The notes: a model not told the origin generated them from the sequence alone. Positions 9,232 to 18,384 are shown, numbered from the stretch's first letter. The stretch: 64,000 nucleotides of DNA from Butyricicoccus sp. OM04-18BH (GCF_003481705.1 NZ_QULN01000002.1:248001-312000); one strand, 5' to 3'. Numbers and translations: made by a program.

Positions 9232-9960
9232 TTAGTAGAGTCCGCCGTCCGCAATAATGGTCTGGCCGGAAATATAGCTTGCGGCGTCAGAGGCGAGGAA
9301 GGAAACCACGCCTGCGATCTCCTCCGGCCTGCCGAAGCGGCCGAGAGCGATCTGCTTTTTCGCATTCTCGCGGATCTCCTCAGGTACCTTGTCGCTCATT
9401 TCGGTCGCGATCCAGCCCGGAGCGACCGCGTTGACCGTGATGCCGCGTGCGCCGAGCTCCTTGGCGGCGGTCTTGGTCATGCCGACCATGCCGGCCTTGG
9501 CTGCGGTGTAGTTGATCTGACCGTAGTTGCCGGTGAAAGCAGAAACCGAGGTGATGTTGATGATGCGGCCCTGCTTTGCGCGCATCATCATTGCGCCGCA
9601 CTGGCTGAGCATGTTGAACGCGCCCTTGAGATTGGTGCGGATAACGGCGTCGAACTGATCCTCCTTCATGCGGATCATCAGACCGTCGCGCGTAATGCCT
9701 GCATTATTGACGAGGATATACGGCACGCCGATCTCGGCTTTGATCTCTTTGAGTGCAGCGGCGCAGGCGTCATAGTCTGCCACATCCCACTGCTTTACAT
9801 ATGCTTGAACGCCGTATGCACGGCATTTCTCGGCAACTGCCTCTGCCTTTTCGACCGAGGCGGCACAGTTGATAAGGACGTCATGACCGTCCTGTGCCAG
9901 CTTTTCTGCGATGGCCGCGCCGATGCCGCGCGAGCCGCCGGTTACGATTGCAAGTCCCAT
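9232..9960 (-). CDS. fabG: 3-oxoacyl-ACP reductase
   Basis: 242-residue short-chain dehydrogenase. NADPH-binding TGGSRGIG at residues 7-14, NNAG, the catalytic Ser (TSVSAFTGNYG) and YTAAK are all present, with the C-terminal SGQTIIADGG. Reduces 3-oxoacyl-ACP. Located between fabK and fabF. Confidence 0.96.
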   Translation of the reverse strand: MGLAIVTGGSRGIGAAIAEKLAQDGHDVLINCAASVEKAEAVAEKCRAYGVQAYVKQWDVADYDACAAALKEIKAEIGVPYILVNNAGITRDGLMIRMKEDQFDAVIRTNLKGAFNMLSQCGAMMMRAKQGRIINITSVSAFTGNYGQINYTAAKAGMVGMTKTAAKELGARGITVNAVAPGWIATEMSDKVPEEIRENAKKQIALGRFGRPEEIAGVVSFLASDAASYISGQTIIADGGLY

Positions 9961-9985
9961 TTTTGTTCTCCTGTGATCGGGTTAT

Positions 9986-10933
9986 TTATTCAAATCTCTT
10001 GTAAGCATTTTTCAGCAGCTCCTCCGCCTCGGCGGTCATGCCCTTGAGGATGTCCTCGCACGGACGGAGCTCCCTGAGCATGCCTGCGATCTGGCCGGAC
10101 ATGAAGGTGCCTTCCTCATAGTTGCCATCCTGCACAGCCTTGCGCAGCGAACCGGCGGTTGCCTTTTCAAGCTCTTCGAGCGAAGCGTCGGTATTCTCTT
10201 TTTCCAGTTCAAGGCACTTGCGCGCCATCGGGGTCTTCAGCGAACGAACCGGATGACCGGACGGCCGGCCGGTGACAACGGTCGAAATGTCGGTCGCCTT
10301 GAGAACAAGCTCCTTATATTTGTCCGAGATGCAGCACTCGTTCGACGCGAGGAATACCGTGCCGCACTGAACGCCCTCTGCACCGAGCATAAAGGATGCT
10401 GCCATGCCGCGGCCCTCTGCGATACCGCCGGCAGCGATGACAGGAATGCTCAGCGCGTCCACGACCTGCGGCACGAGCGGCATGGTCGTCAGCTCGCCGA
10501 TATGGCCGCCGCCCTCCATGCCTTCTGCGATGACTGCATCCGCGCCCGCGCGCTCCATGCGCTTTGCCAGTGCGACCGATGCAACGACCGGCATGATCTT
10601 GATACCGGCGTTCTTCCACGCGGCCATATATTTGCCCGGGTTGCCTGCGCCGGTGGTCAGCACCTCGATCTTTTCGTCGATCGCGAGCTGCGCCAGATCA
10701 TCGGCGTTCGGGGAGAGCAGCATGATGTTCATGCCGAGCGGCTTGTCCGTGATCTCACGCGCCTTGCGGATCTCGTCGCGGATATAATCTACCGGCGCGG
10801 CGCCGCCAGCAATGATGCCGAGGCCGCCTGCCTTGGATACGGCAGCGGCGAGATGATGCTCGGCGATCCACGCCATCGCGCCCTGCACGATCGGATATTC
10901 GATGCCGAGAAGTTCTGTGATCTTGGTTTTCAT
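9986..10933 (-). CDS. fabK: Enoyl-ACP reductase II (FMN-dependent)
   Basis: 315-residue nitronate-monooxygenase-fold flavoprotein. N-terminal YPIVQGAMAW and the FMN-binding GGHIGELTTMPLVPQV and IAAGGIAEGRG segments match FabK, the triclosan-insensitive enoyl reductase of streptococci and many Clostridia. Its place between fabH and fabG supports FabK rather than a stand-alone nitronate monooxygenase. No fabI is seen in the window. Confidence 0.93.
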   Translation of the reverse strand: MKTKITELLGIEYPIVQGAMAWIAEHHLAAAVSKAGGLGIIAGGAAPVDYIRDEIRKAREITDKPLGMNIMLLSPNADDLAQLAIDEKIEVLTTGAGNPGKYMAAWKNAGIKIMPVVASVALAKRMERAGADAVIAEGMEGGGHIGELTTMPLVPQVVDALSIPVIAAGGIAEGRGMAASFMLGAEGVQCGTVFLASNECCISDKYKELVLKATDISTVVTGRPSGHPVRSLKTPMARKCLELEKENTDASLEELEKATAGSLRKAVQDGNYEEGTFMSGQIAGMLRELRPCEDILKGMTAEAEELLKNAYKRFE

Positions 10934-10952
10934 AATAAGACTCCCCTTTTCT

Positions 10953-11942
<990 letters not shown>

Positions 11943-11994
11943 GCTCCCCAAAATTTTTGAATCGCTCTCCCCGAAAGCGTGGAAAAGCGACAAT

Positions 11995-12011
11995 AGTTTG
12001 ATTGACAAAGT
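11995..12011. promoter_or_regulatory. Candidate FabT-like operator
   Basis: AGTTTGATTGACAAAGT: half-sites TTTG and CAAA separated by five bases, the geometry of FabT boxes known from streptococci. It covers the -35 of the fabD promoter and lies just downstream of the fabH -10, so one bound protein could silence both genes. No regulator is shown to bind it. Confidence 0.45.
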
Positions 12012-12030
12012 AATCTCTGACTATTATAAT
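12002..12030 (+). promoter_or_regulatory. fabD promoter (perfect consensus)
   Basis: TTGACA at 12002-12007, 17-bp spacer, TATAAT at 12025-12030. It overlaps the fabH promoter and shares its -10 region. Confidence 0.85.
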
Positions 12031-12051
12031 AAAAGTACACGAAAATGTCAA
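12023..12051 (-). promoter_or_regulatory. fabH operon promoter (perfect consensus)
   Basis: On the minus strand TTGACA (forward 12046-12051), 17-bp spacer, TATAAT (forward 12023-12028). Mirror image of the fabD promoter, with the palindromic ATTATAAT shared as -10. Confidence 0.85.
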
Positions 12052-12118
12052 GGTAACACCGCATAATTGACAGCACGGCGCGCAAAAAAAGCACCGTTCT
12101 CCGTGCGGCAAGGCCGGG
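12050..12118. repeat. Degenerate copy of the short palindromic element found at 14483
   Basis: Begins AAGGTAACACCGCATAAT, matching the left end of the 14483-14559 element at 16 of 18 positions, and ends in a weaker match including TGCGG. Contains an imperfect GCACGG/CCGTGC hairpin. It forms most of the fabD leader and abuts the fabH -35. Confidence 0.5.
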
Positions 12119-12144
12119 ACAGCTTTATTTTTGGAGGAACAGAC

Positions 12145-13065
12145 ATGGAATACGGTTTTGCATTTTTCCCCGGTCAGGGCGCGCAGGCTCCCGGCATGGG
12201 CAAGGACCTTTATGAGAATTCCAAGGCGGCCCGCCTGGTATTCGAGGAAGCCAGCGACGGCGCAGGCATCGACGTCGCAAAGCTGTGCTTCGACAGCGAC
12301 AAGGAGACCCTTTCGCGCACCGAAAACAGCCAGATTGCTATTTTTACGCACTCTATGGCTGCTCTCGCCGCGCTGCGCGAGGCAGGCGTCACGTTCAAGG
12401 CGGCGGCAGGCTTTTCGCTCGGCGAGTACACTTCGCTCGCAGCGGCAGGCGTTGTTACGCTCGCGGACGGCGTTAAAATTGTTTCCAAGCGCGGCAAGCT
12501 GATGCAGCACGCGGCAGACACGATCGACGGCGGCATGGCTGCGATCCTCGGCCTTGAGGACGCGAAGATCGAAGAGGCCTGCGCAGCAGTCAAGAACGGC
12601 ATTGTCCGTCCGGTCAACTACAACTGCCCGGGTCAGCTCGTTATCGCCGGCGAAAAGGCGGCGCTCGCAGAGGCGATCGAAAACTGCAAGGCAGCTGGTG
12701 CACGGCGTGCGCTTCCGCTCGCCGTCTCCGGCGCGTTCCACACGCCGCTCATGGCAGAGGCGGCAGCCGAGCTTCGTGCTTTTGTCTCCGACTTTACCTT
12801 CTCAGCGCCGACCATGGATATCTACTCCAATCTGGATGGTCAGGTATACGATTGCAGCAATCTTCCGGAGCATCTGGAGCAGCACATGATCTCCCCTGTT
12901 CGCTGGACCCGCTTGGTTCAGAACGGCATGGCGGCGGGCCTGACCTCGGCGTGCGAAATCGGCCCCGGCAAGACGCTGACCGGCTTTGCGGGCAAGATCA
13001 GCAAGGAGCTGACCTGCAAGACCGTGCAGGATATGGCGGGTGTTCAGGCCGCAGCGGAAGCGTAA
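12145..13065 (+). CDS. fabD: Malonyl-CoA:ACP transacylase
   Basis: 306 residues. Loads malonyl groups on ACP. Active-site GFSLGEY (nucleophile Ser), FFPGQGAQAPGMG at the N-terminus and the His of SGAFHTPLM are present. Start at the ATG preceded by GGAGG 8 nt upstream. It is transcribed away from all other fab genes from a shared promoter region, an arrangement that would allow common control while balancing FabD separately. Confidence 0.96.
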   Translation: MEYGFAFFPGQGAQAPGMGKDLYENSKAARLVFEEASDGAGIDVAKLCFDSDKETLSRTENSQIAIFTHSMAALAALREAGVTFKAAAGFSLGEYTSLAAAGVVTLADGVKIVSKRGKLMQHAADTIDGGMAAILGLEDAKIEEACAAVKNGIVRPVNYNCPGQLVIAGEKAALAEAIENCKAAGARRALPLAVSGAFHTPLMAEAAAELRAFVSDFTFSAPTMDIYSNLDGQVYDCSNLPEHLEQHMISPVRWTRLVQNGMAAGLTSACEIGPGKTLTGFAGKISKELTCKTVQDMAGVQAAAEA

Positions 13066-13091
13066 CGCTTTCGTTAAACTTGATAAAATCG

Positions 13092-13127
13092 AAGGGATGA
13101 GCCGCATCAGGTTCATCCCTTTTTTTT
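13092..13127 (+). terminator. Terminator after fabD
   Basis: Stem GGGATGAGCC/GGTTCATCCC with one wobble pair, loop GCATCA, then eight T. Confidence 0.88.
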
Positions 13128-13136
13128 GCACATTTG

Positions 13137-13913
13137 TTACGCGAAAACCTTGAACAGCATGATGACTGCGCCCAGAACAACGAGCACCACGCCGGTCGCG
13201 CGGTTGAGCGTTTTCGGCTGCGCCCGGTTGGCGAAAACCGCCGCGATGCGCGCCCAGAGAAGCGTAAACACCACGCACAGCGCCCATACGGTCCAGTCGG
13301 GTGTGCCGCCGATCATGAAATGCGACACCGCGCCCGTCAGAGCGGTAAAGGTCATGATGAAAACGCTCGTGCCGACGGCGGTTTTCAGCTCGTACCCGAG
13401 CACGCTCGTCAGAATGAGCAGCATCATCATGCCGCCGCCCGCGCCGATAAAGCCGCAGATAAAGCCGATCAGAACGCCGCTGACGATGGACTGGATAAGC
13501 CGCTTGTGCGCATCAACGCGCATCATGTCCTCTCGCGTGGTCATGACCGGGCGGACGATGAACTTGACGCCGAGTAGGAAGGTCATGAATACGGAAAACG
13601 AACCCATGGTCGCAGACGGCAGCAGACTTGCGACATAGCTGCCCACGACCGTGAACAGCAGAACGCTCAGCATCATGACAAGACCGTTTTTGACGTCGAG
13701 GTTTTTGTTCTTGTGATAGGTATAAGCCGAAACCGCGCTCGCGAGCACATCCGAGGACAGCGCGATGCCGACCGCCATATACGGCTCCATGCCGAGAAAC
13801 GTGATGAGCATCGGACTGATGACCGCGGCGGCGCTCATTCCGGCGAAACCGGTGCCGAGTCCCGCGCCCATGCCGGCGAAAAACGTGACGGCGACGACAG
13901 ACAGCAGGTTCAT
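13137..13913 (-). CDS. TauE/SafE-family membrane permease
   Basis: 258 residues with about eight hydrophobic segments in two repeats, each starting with the Gly/Ala-rich GTGFAGMSAAAVISP-like motif (about residues 20-35) and FICGFIGAGGGMMML (about 152-166). The family exports sulfite, sulfoacetate or other small anions. It abuts the MarR regulator gene with no gap (the ATG directly follows the regulator stop), so the two form one operon and the regulator probably senses the exported compound. Substrate unknown. Confidence 0.85.
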   Translation of the reverse strand: MNLLSVVAVTFFAGMGAGLGTGFAGMSAAAVISPMLITFLGMEPYMAVGIALSSDVLASAVSAYTYHKNKNLDVKNGLVMMLSVLLFTVVGSYVASLLPSATMGSFSVFMTFLLGVKFIVRPVMTTREDMMRVDAHKRLIQSIVSGVLIGFICGFIGAGGGMMMLLILTSVLGYELKTAVGTSVFIMTFTALTGAVSHFMIGGTPDWTVWALCVVFTLLWARIAAVFANRAQPKTLNRATGVVLVVLGAVIMLFKVFA

Positions 13914-14348
13914 TTACTCCGCCTCCTTGAGCAGCGCATCCATGTTGCGGTCGATTATCTCGATGGCAGCGAAAAAGACCGTCTGCGTACCTTCATCCAT
14001 TCCCTCGAGCAGATGCTGGAAGAAGGCTTTCTGCATGGTTCTCCCCTGCTCTATGACCGGCTGCGCGAGCGGCGTGCAGGTAAGCTCGATTTTGCGGCGG
14101 TCGTTCTCGGCGGTACGCCGCGCGAGATACCCCTCCCGCACCAGACGATCTACATTGACCGAAACCAGATTGGCCTTGATATGGCGGATTTCAACGATGT
14201 CGCGCGCCGAGCGGCAGCCGGGGTTGTTCGCAAGGAACATCAGAATGTCAAACGCCGTCTGCGTCAGTCCCAGCTTCTGACACAGCGGCTTGCATACCGC
14301 ATGATACGCGAGCGCAGTCTTCTGCGCAAATTCCATTCCGCGATTCAT
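13914..14348 (-). CDS. MarR-family transcriptional regulator
   Basis: 144 residues with a winged helix: recognition region CRSARDIVEIRHIKANLVSVNVDRL (about residues 45-69), wing GYLARRTAENDRRKIEL. Start at the ATG with GGAGG 7 nt upstream. It is cotranscribed with the tauE-like gene and has a perfect palindrome covering its own promoter start region, so autoregulation is likely. FabT also belongs to this family and the fab locus is 2 kb away, but the tauE context argues for a local regulator. Confidence 0.85.
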   Translation of the reverse strand: MNRGMEFAQKTALAYHAVCKPLCQKLGLTQTAFDILMFLANNPGCRSARDIVEIRHIKANLVSVNVDRLVREGYLARRTAENDRRKIELTCTPLAQPVIEQGRTMQKAFFQHLLEGMDEGTQTVFFAAIEIIDRNMDALLKEAE

Positions 14349-14377
14349 TATACGCCTCCATAGATACAATTTTAGAT

Positions 14378-14393
14378 ATTTCAAATTTGAAAT
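14378..14393. promoter_or_regulatory. Probable MarR operator
   Basis: Perfect 16-bp palindrome ATTTCAAATTTGAAAT, immediately downstream of the -10 of the marR promoter, where a repressor would block initiation. Confidence 0.7.
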
Positions 14394-14394
14394 A

Positions 14395-14423
14395 ATTATA
14401 GCATACGGGGAATGCCGTGTCAA
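14395..14423 (-). promoter_or_regulatory. Promoter of the marR-tauE operon
   Basis: Perfect TTGACA (forward 14418-14423), 17-bp spacer, perfect TATAAT (forward 14395-14400) with an extended TG. Confidence 0.85.
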
Positions 14424-14434
14424 TCGGGAGATAG

Positions 14435-14467
14435 AAAAATCCACCGCATCTGTGAAAATACGGTGGA
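14435..14467 (-). terminator. Terminator upstream of the marR promoter
   Basis: Stem TCCACCG/CGGTGGA with a 14-nt loop and five T on the minus strand; would end transcription from the small membrane-protein gene. Confidence 0.7.
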
Positions 14468-14482
14468 ACTATGAATAGTATA

Positions 14483-14559
14483 TTAAGGCAATACCGCATA
14501 ATGGGACAAGAGCGATTTGCGCAAGGCGCCGCAGTTTTCATTGTGCGGTGTTGCCTTAA
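14483..14559. repeat. 77-bp MITE-like element with 20-bp terminal inverted repeats
   Basis: Left end TTAAGGCAATACCGCATAAT and right end ATTGTGCGGTGTTGCCTTAA are inverted copies with two mismatches. It holds no gene. A degenerate second copy lies at 12050-12118. Confidence 0.7.
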
Positions 14560-14576
14560 AGGTAAACTGGAATTGA

Positions 14577-14774
14577 TTAGTCTTTTGGCATCGTGCATTT
14601 CCAAGCTATAAATGCAAGAATACCGCAGACCACAGCAACTCCAATGCAAACTGTTCGTGCAATGCTGCTCAAATCCAAGAAACCACTTCCTGTACCTGTA
14701 ATTGCACAGGCAATTGCTAAAATGGTCATGAGAACAAAAACAATACTAACAATCCTCAAAATGGTATTTTTCAT
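14577..14774 (-). CDS. Small membrane protein, unknown function
   Basis: 65 residues, two predicted transmembrane helices (about 4-28 and 37-57) with a short loop rich in Gly/Ser between them, ending KCTMPKD. ATG start with AAGGAG 9 nt upstream. It stands alone between terminators and is more AT-rich than the neighbouring genes. No family recognised. Confidence 0.55.
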   Translation of the reverse strand: MKNTILRIVSIVFVLMTILAIACAITGTGSGFLDLSSIARTVCIGVAVVCGILAFIAWKCTMPKD

Positions 14775-14848
14775 GCCATCACACTCCTTCGTCAAATCCC
14801 GATTTATTAACCATTGTGAATAAAAACCAACTTTGCGCCCTCAACAAA

Positions 14849-14882
14849 GAAAAACCACCACAATTTCATGAAATCACGGTGG
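14849..14882 (-). terminator. Terminator between the tRNA region and the small membrane gene
   Basis: CCACC-based stem of 12 pairs including three G-U wobbles, loop CATG, followed by five T on the minus strand. Confidence 0.6.
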
Positions 14883-14886
14883 ATAA

Positions 14887-14906
14887 TGGTGGACCTGAAG
14901 AGATTC
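14887..14906 (-). repeat. Duplicate of the tRNA-Ala 3' end (possible old attachment site)
   Basis: TGGTGGACCTGAAGAGATTC is an exact 20-bp direct repeat of 15027-15046, the CCA end and T-arm of the tRNA. An inverted T-arm-like piece (GAGTTCGAATCTCTTC, about 14950-14965) follows 45 bp later. Confidence 0.65.
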
Positions 14907-14985
14907 CCGGAAACGCCTGCGGCGTTCCGGTCGCGTGGCGATTGAAAAAGAGTTCGAATCTCTTCGGCAAACCGGTGCAGTAAAT

Positions 14986-15024
14986 AAAAAACGAAGCAGA
15001 TCGTTACCGATACACTTCGTTTTT
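14986..15024 (-). terminator. tRNA-Ala terminator
   Basis: Stem AAAAACGAAG/CTTCGTTTTT flanking an 18-nt loop, with a T-run on the minus strand directly after the tRNA. Confidence 0.8.
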
Positions 15025-15026
15025 AG

Positions 15027-15102
15027 TGGTGGACCTGAAGAGATTCGAACTCTCGACCTCTCGGATGCGAACCGAACGCTCTCCCAACTGAGCTACAGGC
15101 CC
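15027..15102 (-). tRNA. tRNA-Ala (anticodon CGC)
   Basis: 76 nt with encoded CCA. Acceptor GGGCCTG/CAGGTCC has the G3-U70 pair that identifies alanine tRNAs; D arm GCTC...GAGC; anticodon loop TTCGCAT gives anticodon CGC (reads GCG); T arm GAGAG-TTCGAAT-CTCTT, closing with one G-U pair. Confidence 0.95.
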
Positions 15103-15147
15103 AAATATTCATTTTGCCGTCTGGAAGCAACTCTGTACAAACTTCCC

Positions 15148-15176
15148 TTGACAATTACTAATTATATATGTAGAAT
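15148..15176 (+). promoter_or_regulatory. glyS promoter
   Basis: TTGACA at 15148-15153, 17-bp spacer, TAGAAT at 15171-15176. The leader to the start codon is only about 75 nt, too short for a T-box. Confidence 0.75.
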
Positions 15177-15256
15177 AAATCTATGTCAAGACCTTTTTCA
15201 TCTGGTCAGGCAAAAAACTTCGTGCAGCAGCCAGCTGTGCCAAAAGGAGATTGAAA

Positions 15257-16669
15257 ATGAACAACAGCGAAAAAACAATGGAAAAAATCGTTGCCCTGTG
15301 CAAGGGCCGTGGCTTCGTGTACTCCGGCTCGGAGATCTACGGCGGCCTTGCGAACACCTGGGACTACGGTCCGCTCGGCGTCGAGTTCAAAAACAACGTC
15401 AAGGCGGCGTGGCGCAAGAAGTTCGTACAGGAAAGCCCGTACAACGTCGGCCTCGACTCCGCTATTCTCATGAACCCCATGACTTGGGTTGCCTCTGGTC
15501 ACGTAGGCGGTTTCTCCGACCCTTTGATGGACTGCAAGGAGTGCAAGGAGCGCTTCCGTGCCGACAAGGTCATCGAGGACTGGTGCCACGAGAATAACTT
15601 CGACCTCGGCAAGAGCGTTGACGCGCTGAGCCAGGCCGAGATGAAGCAGTTCATCGATGAGCACGAGATTGCCTGCCCGACCTGCGGCAAGCACAACTGG
15701 ACGGACATCCGTCAGTTCAACCTTATGTTCAAGACCTTCCAGGGCGTTACCGAGAACGCAAAGAACGAGCTGTATCTCCGTCCGGAGACCGCACAGGGTA
15801 TCTTTGTCAACTTCCAGAACATTCAGCGCACTACCCGTAAGAAGGTTCCGTTCGGCGTTGGCCAGATCGGCAAGTCCTTCCGCAACGAGATCACCCCGGG
15901 CAACTTCACCTTCCGTACCCGCGAGTTCGAGCAGATGGAGCTTGAGTTCTTCTGCAAGCCGGGTACCGACCTTGAGTGGTTCGCATACTGGAAGGATTAC
16001 TGCCACAAGTTCCTGCTGTCCCTCGGCATGAAGGACGAGAACCTGCGTCTGCGCGACCACGAGCCGGAAGAGCTTTCTCACTATTCCAAGGCGACCACCG
16101 ACTTCGAGTTCCTGTTCCCGTTCGGCTGGGGCGAGCTGTGGGGCATTGCTGACCGCACCGACTTCGACCTGACTCAGCACCAGAAGACCTCGGGCGTTTC
16201 CATGGAATATTTCGATCAGGAAGCAAACGAGAAGTACATCCCGTACGTTATCGAGCCGTCCCTTGGCGCGGACCGTGTCGCACTGGCGTTCCTCATTGAC
16301 GCATACGACGAGGAAGTAGTCGGTCAGGACAAGAACGGCAAGGACGACGTGCGCGTTGTTCTCCGCCTGCATCCGGCTCTCGCTCCGTTCAAGGCTGCGG
16401 TACTGCCGCTGTCCAAAAAGCTGACCGACAAGGCCATGCCGATCTGGCACGAGCTGGCTAAGCAGTTCCCTGTCGATTTCGACGATGCCGGTTCCATCGG
16501 CAAGCGCTATCGCCGCGAGGACGAGATCGGTACTCCGTTCTGCGTCACCGTCGATTTCGAGACCGAGCAGGATGGCTGTGTTACCGTTCGCGACCGCGAT
16601 ACGATGCAGCAGGAGCGCATCAAGATCGAGGATGTTGCCGCCTACATCGCAAAGAAGATCGAATTCTGA
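15257..16669 (+). CDS. glyS: Glycyl-tRNA synthetase, dimeric (single-chain) type
   Basis: 470 residues, the class II alpha2-type GlyRS, not the alpha/beta two-gene form. Motifs: [13 protein letters not shown] near residue 30, the [11 protein letters not shown] zinc-like segment near 140, [21 protein letters not shown] (motif 2), and [13 protein letters not shown] (motif 3), then the anticodon-binding domain. Start at the ATG with AGGAG 7 nt upstream. Ends at a strong terminator, monocistronic. Confidence 0.97.
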   Translation: MNNSEKTMEKIVALCKGRGFVYSGSEIYGGLANTWDYGPLGVEFKNNVKAAWRKKFVQESPYNVGLDSAILMNPMTWVASGHVGGFSDPLMDCKECKERFRADKVIEDWCHENNFDLGKSVDALSQAEMKQFIDEHEIACPTCGKHNWTDIRQFNLMFKTFQGVTENAKNELYLRPETAQGIFVNFQNIQRTTRKKVPFGVGQIGKSFRNEITPGNFTFRTREFEQMELEFFCKPGTDLEWFAYWKDYCHKFLLSLGMKDENLRLRDHEPEELSHYSKATTDFEFLFPFGWGELWGIADRTDFDLTQHQKTSGVSMEYFDQEANEKYIPYVIEPSLGADRVALAFLIDAYDEEVVGQDKNGKDDVRVVLRLHPALAPFKAAVLPLSKKLTDKAMPIWHELAKQFPVDFDDAGSIGKRYRREDEIGTPFCVTVDFETEQDGCVTVRDRDTMQQERIKIEDVAAYIAKKIEF

Positions 16670-16688
16670 TTTTCGCTGTCTGTTTTCT

Positions 16689-16725
16689 GCCGCCGCACTT
16701 TATTTTGAGGTGCGGCGGCTTTTTT
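16689..16725 (+). terminator. glyS terminator
   Basis: Perfect 10-bp GC-rich stem GCCGCCGCAC/GTGCGGCGGC, 11-nt loop, six T. Confidence 0.9.
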
Positions 16726-16798
16726 GCTTTTCGGACGCATAAAGCACGCAGAAGTACGCCATACTAAGCAGGAAATCTTAAAAGGAGGTCCTGTTTTC

Positions 16799-16966
16799 AT
16801 GGACAAGAACCATTGCAACACCGCAATTCACTGTACGGTTGAACAGTGTGCAAACCACTGCTGCAGCGCCGAATACTGCTCGCTCGACAGCATCCATGTC
16901 GGCACGCACGAAGCATCCCCCTCGGTCGATCAGTGCACCGATTGCATGAGCTTTAAGCGCAAGTAA
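16799..16966 (+). CDS. DUF1540 cysteine-rich small protein
   Basis: 55 residues with eight cysteines in the DUF1540 pattern (CTVEQCANHCCSAEYCSL, then CTDC), which probably binds metal. Common in Clostridia, function unknown; sporulation expression has been proposed for relatives. Strong AAGGAGG ribosome site 11 nt before the ATG. Stands alone between two terminators. Confidence 0.85.
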   Translation: MDKNHCNTAIHCTVEQCANHCCSAEYCSLDSIHVGTHEASPSVDQCTDCMSFKRK

Positions 16967-16971
16967 GCAGG

Positions 16972-17014
16972 AAAAGGACGCAGTGTATGCAGAAAATGCG
17001 TACACTGCGTCCTT
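16972..17014. terminator. Bidirectional terminator
   Basis: Long stem AAAGGACGCAGTGTATGC/GCGTACACTGCGTCCTTT (one G-U) with A- and T-tracts on both sides, serving the DUF1540 gene and the convergent kinase. Confidence 0.9.
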
Positions 17015-17020
17015 TTATTA

Positions 17021-18322
17021 TCAGTCTGCGGCATAGAGTGCGGCACCGCAGGCCGCCTCTTCCCTGCCGTCTGACAGGATGATCGCAGAGTCGAACACTC
17101 TCGAAAAGCTCTCGCACAGAAAACGGTTGTTTCTCAGTCCGCCGCCCGAGCCGATCAGTTTTTTTGCTGTGCCGCCGGCGGCACGATATGCCTGATACAT
17201 TTGATGCAGCTCGTGAGCCATGCCATCCATCATGCCGTAGATCAAGTGGAGCGGCGTGAAATTCTCCGCCGTGAGGCCGGTGATGCTGCCGGTCTGCGTA
17301 CTGTCCTGCCGTGTGCCCTCAAACAGCGGCAGGACAGTCGGGACATCCTCCGGGCGGTCAGCGCTTTTGAGCAGACCCTCCATCGCCGCATATGGAGCAT
17401 TCGTATCCATACCCATCATGCGCGCTGTCTGCGCGAAGAAGTCCGCGAGCAGCGCATAGGCTCTGCCGCCGCAGAGCGCCGCTCCGGCGAGCAACCATCC
17501 CCCGCTCGGCATGGGACGTGTCTCGAGTCCCGGAGCGGTCATACAGCGGGACGAGAAAACGGAAAACTGGCTGCCTGTACCGACGTTCACGAGCATTTCG
17601 TGCTCGCGATCCCGAACTGCCGAAAGAAAGCTCGCCTGATTATCCCCGATCGCTGCGGCAACACGCGCCCTGCTGCGGCAGATGCCGATAAAACGATCCT
17701 CCGTGAGACCCGGCAGAAACGCCGGGTCAATGCCGATGCCGCGCAGTACCGTTTGGTTAAACGCGCGCTTTTCTGCGTCAAAAAAGCCAAGGCCTGCGGC
17801 ATTGCTCGCGTCCATAACCGGCGTTTGCCTGCCGCAGAGCTTCATGGCGATATAATCTCCGATCGTGCACAGCGTGACTGCGTCTGTCGGCACGAGACCA
17901 TGTGCAAGATTATAGGCATGGGTAACGAGACCATAGCCTGTTGCAGCAGCGAGACCGGTCTTGCTACACAGATATGCGGTCCACGACTGCATATCTGTGC
18001 TTTTTTCACATGGCGCATCGCCGCGCGCGTCCTGCCACGTGTACAGAGGACTTACTGCATTCCCCTCGCCGTCGAGATAGAGGATGCCGTGCATCTGTCC
18101 GGTTACACCGATGCGTTCGATGTCGGGATAGCGTTCGAAAAGCATATCCGCCGTGCGAAGCGCAGTGTCAAGAATGAGCTGTGCGTCCTGTATGCGCTCT
18201 CCGGGCAGCGTCGGCGCGAGAAAGGTGTTGTTTTCGCAGGTTTCGCTCGTGATAAAGCATCCGTCCTCAAGCACGGCTGCGCTGATCGTCGTTGTTCCGA
18301 TATCTATTCCCAGACTTTTCAT
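17021..18322 (-). CDS. FGGY-family carbohydrate kinase, sedoheptulokinase-like
   Basis: 433 residues with the ASKHA actin fold: phosphate-1 loop GIDIGTTTISAAV at residues 5-17, substrate loop GVTGQMHGILYLD, catalytic region TWQDARGD, adenosine site LIGSGGGLRNN. The TGQMHG signature and short length resemble the sedoheptulokinase-like subfamily; xylulokinase-type sugars are also possible. It is followed (upstream) by a LysR gene on the same strand but the 62-bp gap and separate ends do not prove an operon. Confidence 0.8.
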   Translation of the reverse strand: MKSLGIDIGTTTISAAVLEDGCFITSETCENNTFLAPTLPGERIQDAQLILDTALRTADMLFERYPDIERIGVTGQMHGILYLDGEGNAVSPLYTWQDARGDAPCEKSTDMQSWTAYLCSKTGLAAATGYGLVTHAYNLAHGLVPTDAVTLCTIGDYIAMKLCGRQTPVMDASNAAGLGFFDAEKRAFNQTVLRGIGIDPAFLPGLTEDRFIGICRSRARVAAAIGDNQASFLSAVRDREHEMLVNVGTGSQFSVFSSRCMTAPGLETRPMPSGGWLLAGAALCGGRAYALLADFFAQTARMMGMDTNAPYAAMEGLLKSADRPEDVPTVLPLFEGTRQDSTQTGSITGLTAENFTPLHLIYGMMDGMAHELHQMYQAYRAAGGTAKKLIGSGGGLRNNRFLCESFSRVFDSAIILSDGREEAACGAALYAAD

Positions 18323-18384
18323 GGTGTTCCCTCATTTCGGCTTGGCAGCTTTTTCTTTCATTATAGGAGAACGAAAAATGAAAA

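Noticed and set aside
7975..10047. 690-codon open frame opposite fabF and fabG
   Set aside because: Spans two conserved genes on the other strand and matches no family.
13914..14348. MarR protein as the FabT regulator of the fab operon
   Set aside because: It is fused in an operon with tauE and its own palindrome differs from the fab box; possible but not supported.
15103..15256. T-box leader for glyS
   Set aside because: Promoter to start leaves about 75 nt and no T-box sequence or specifier loop is present.
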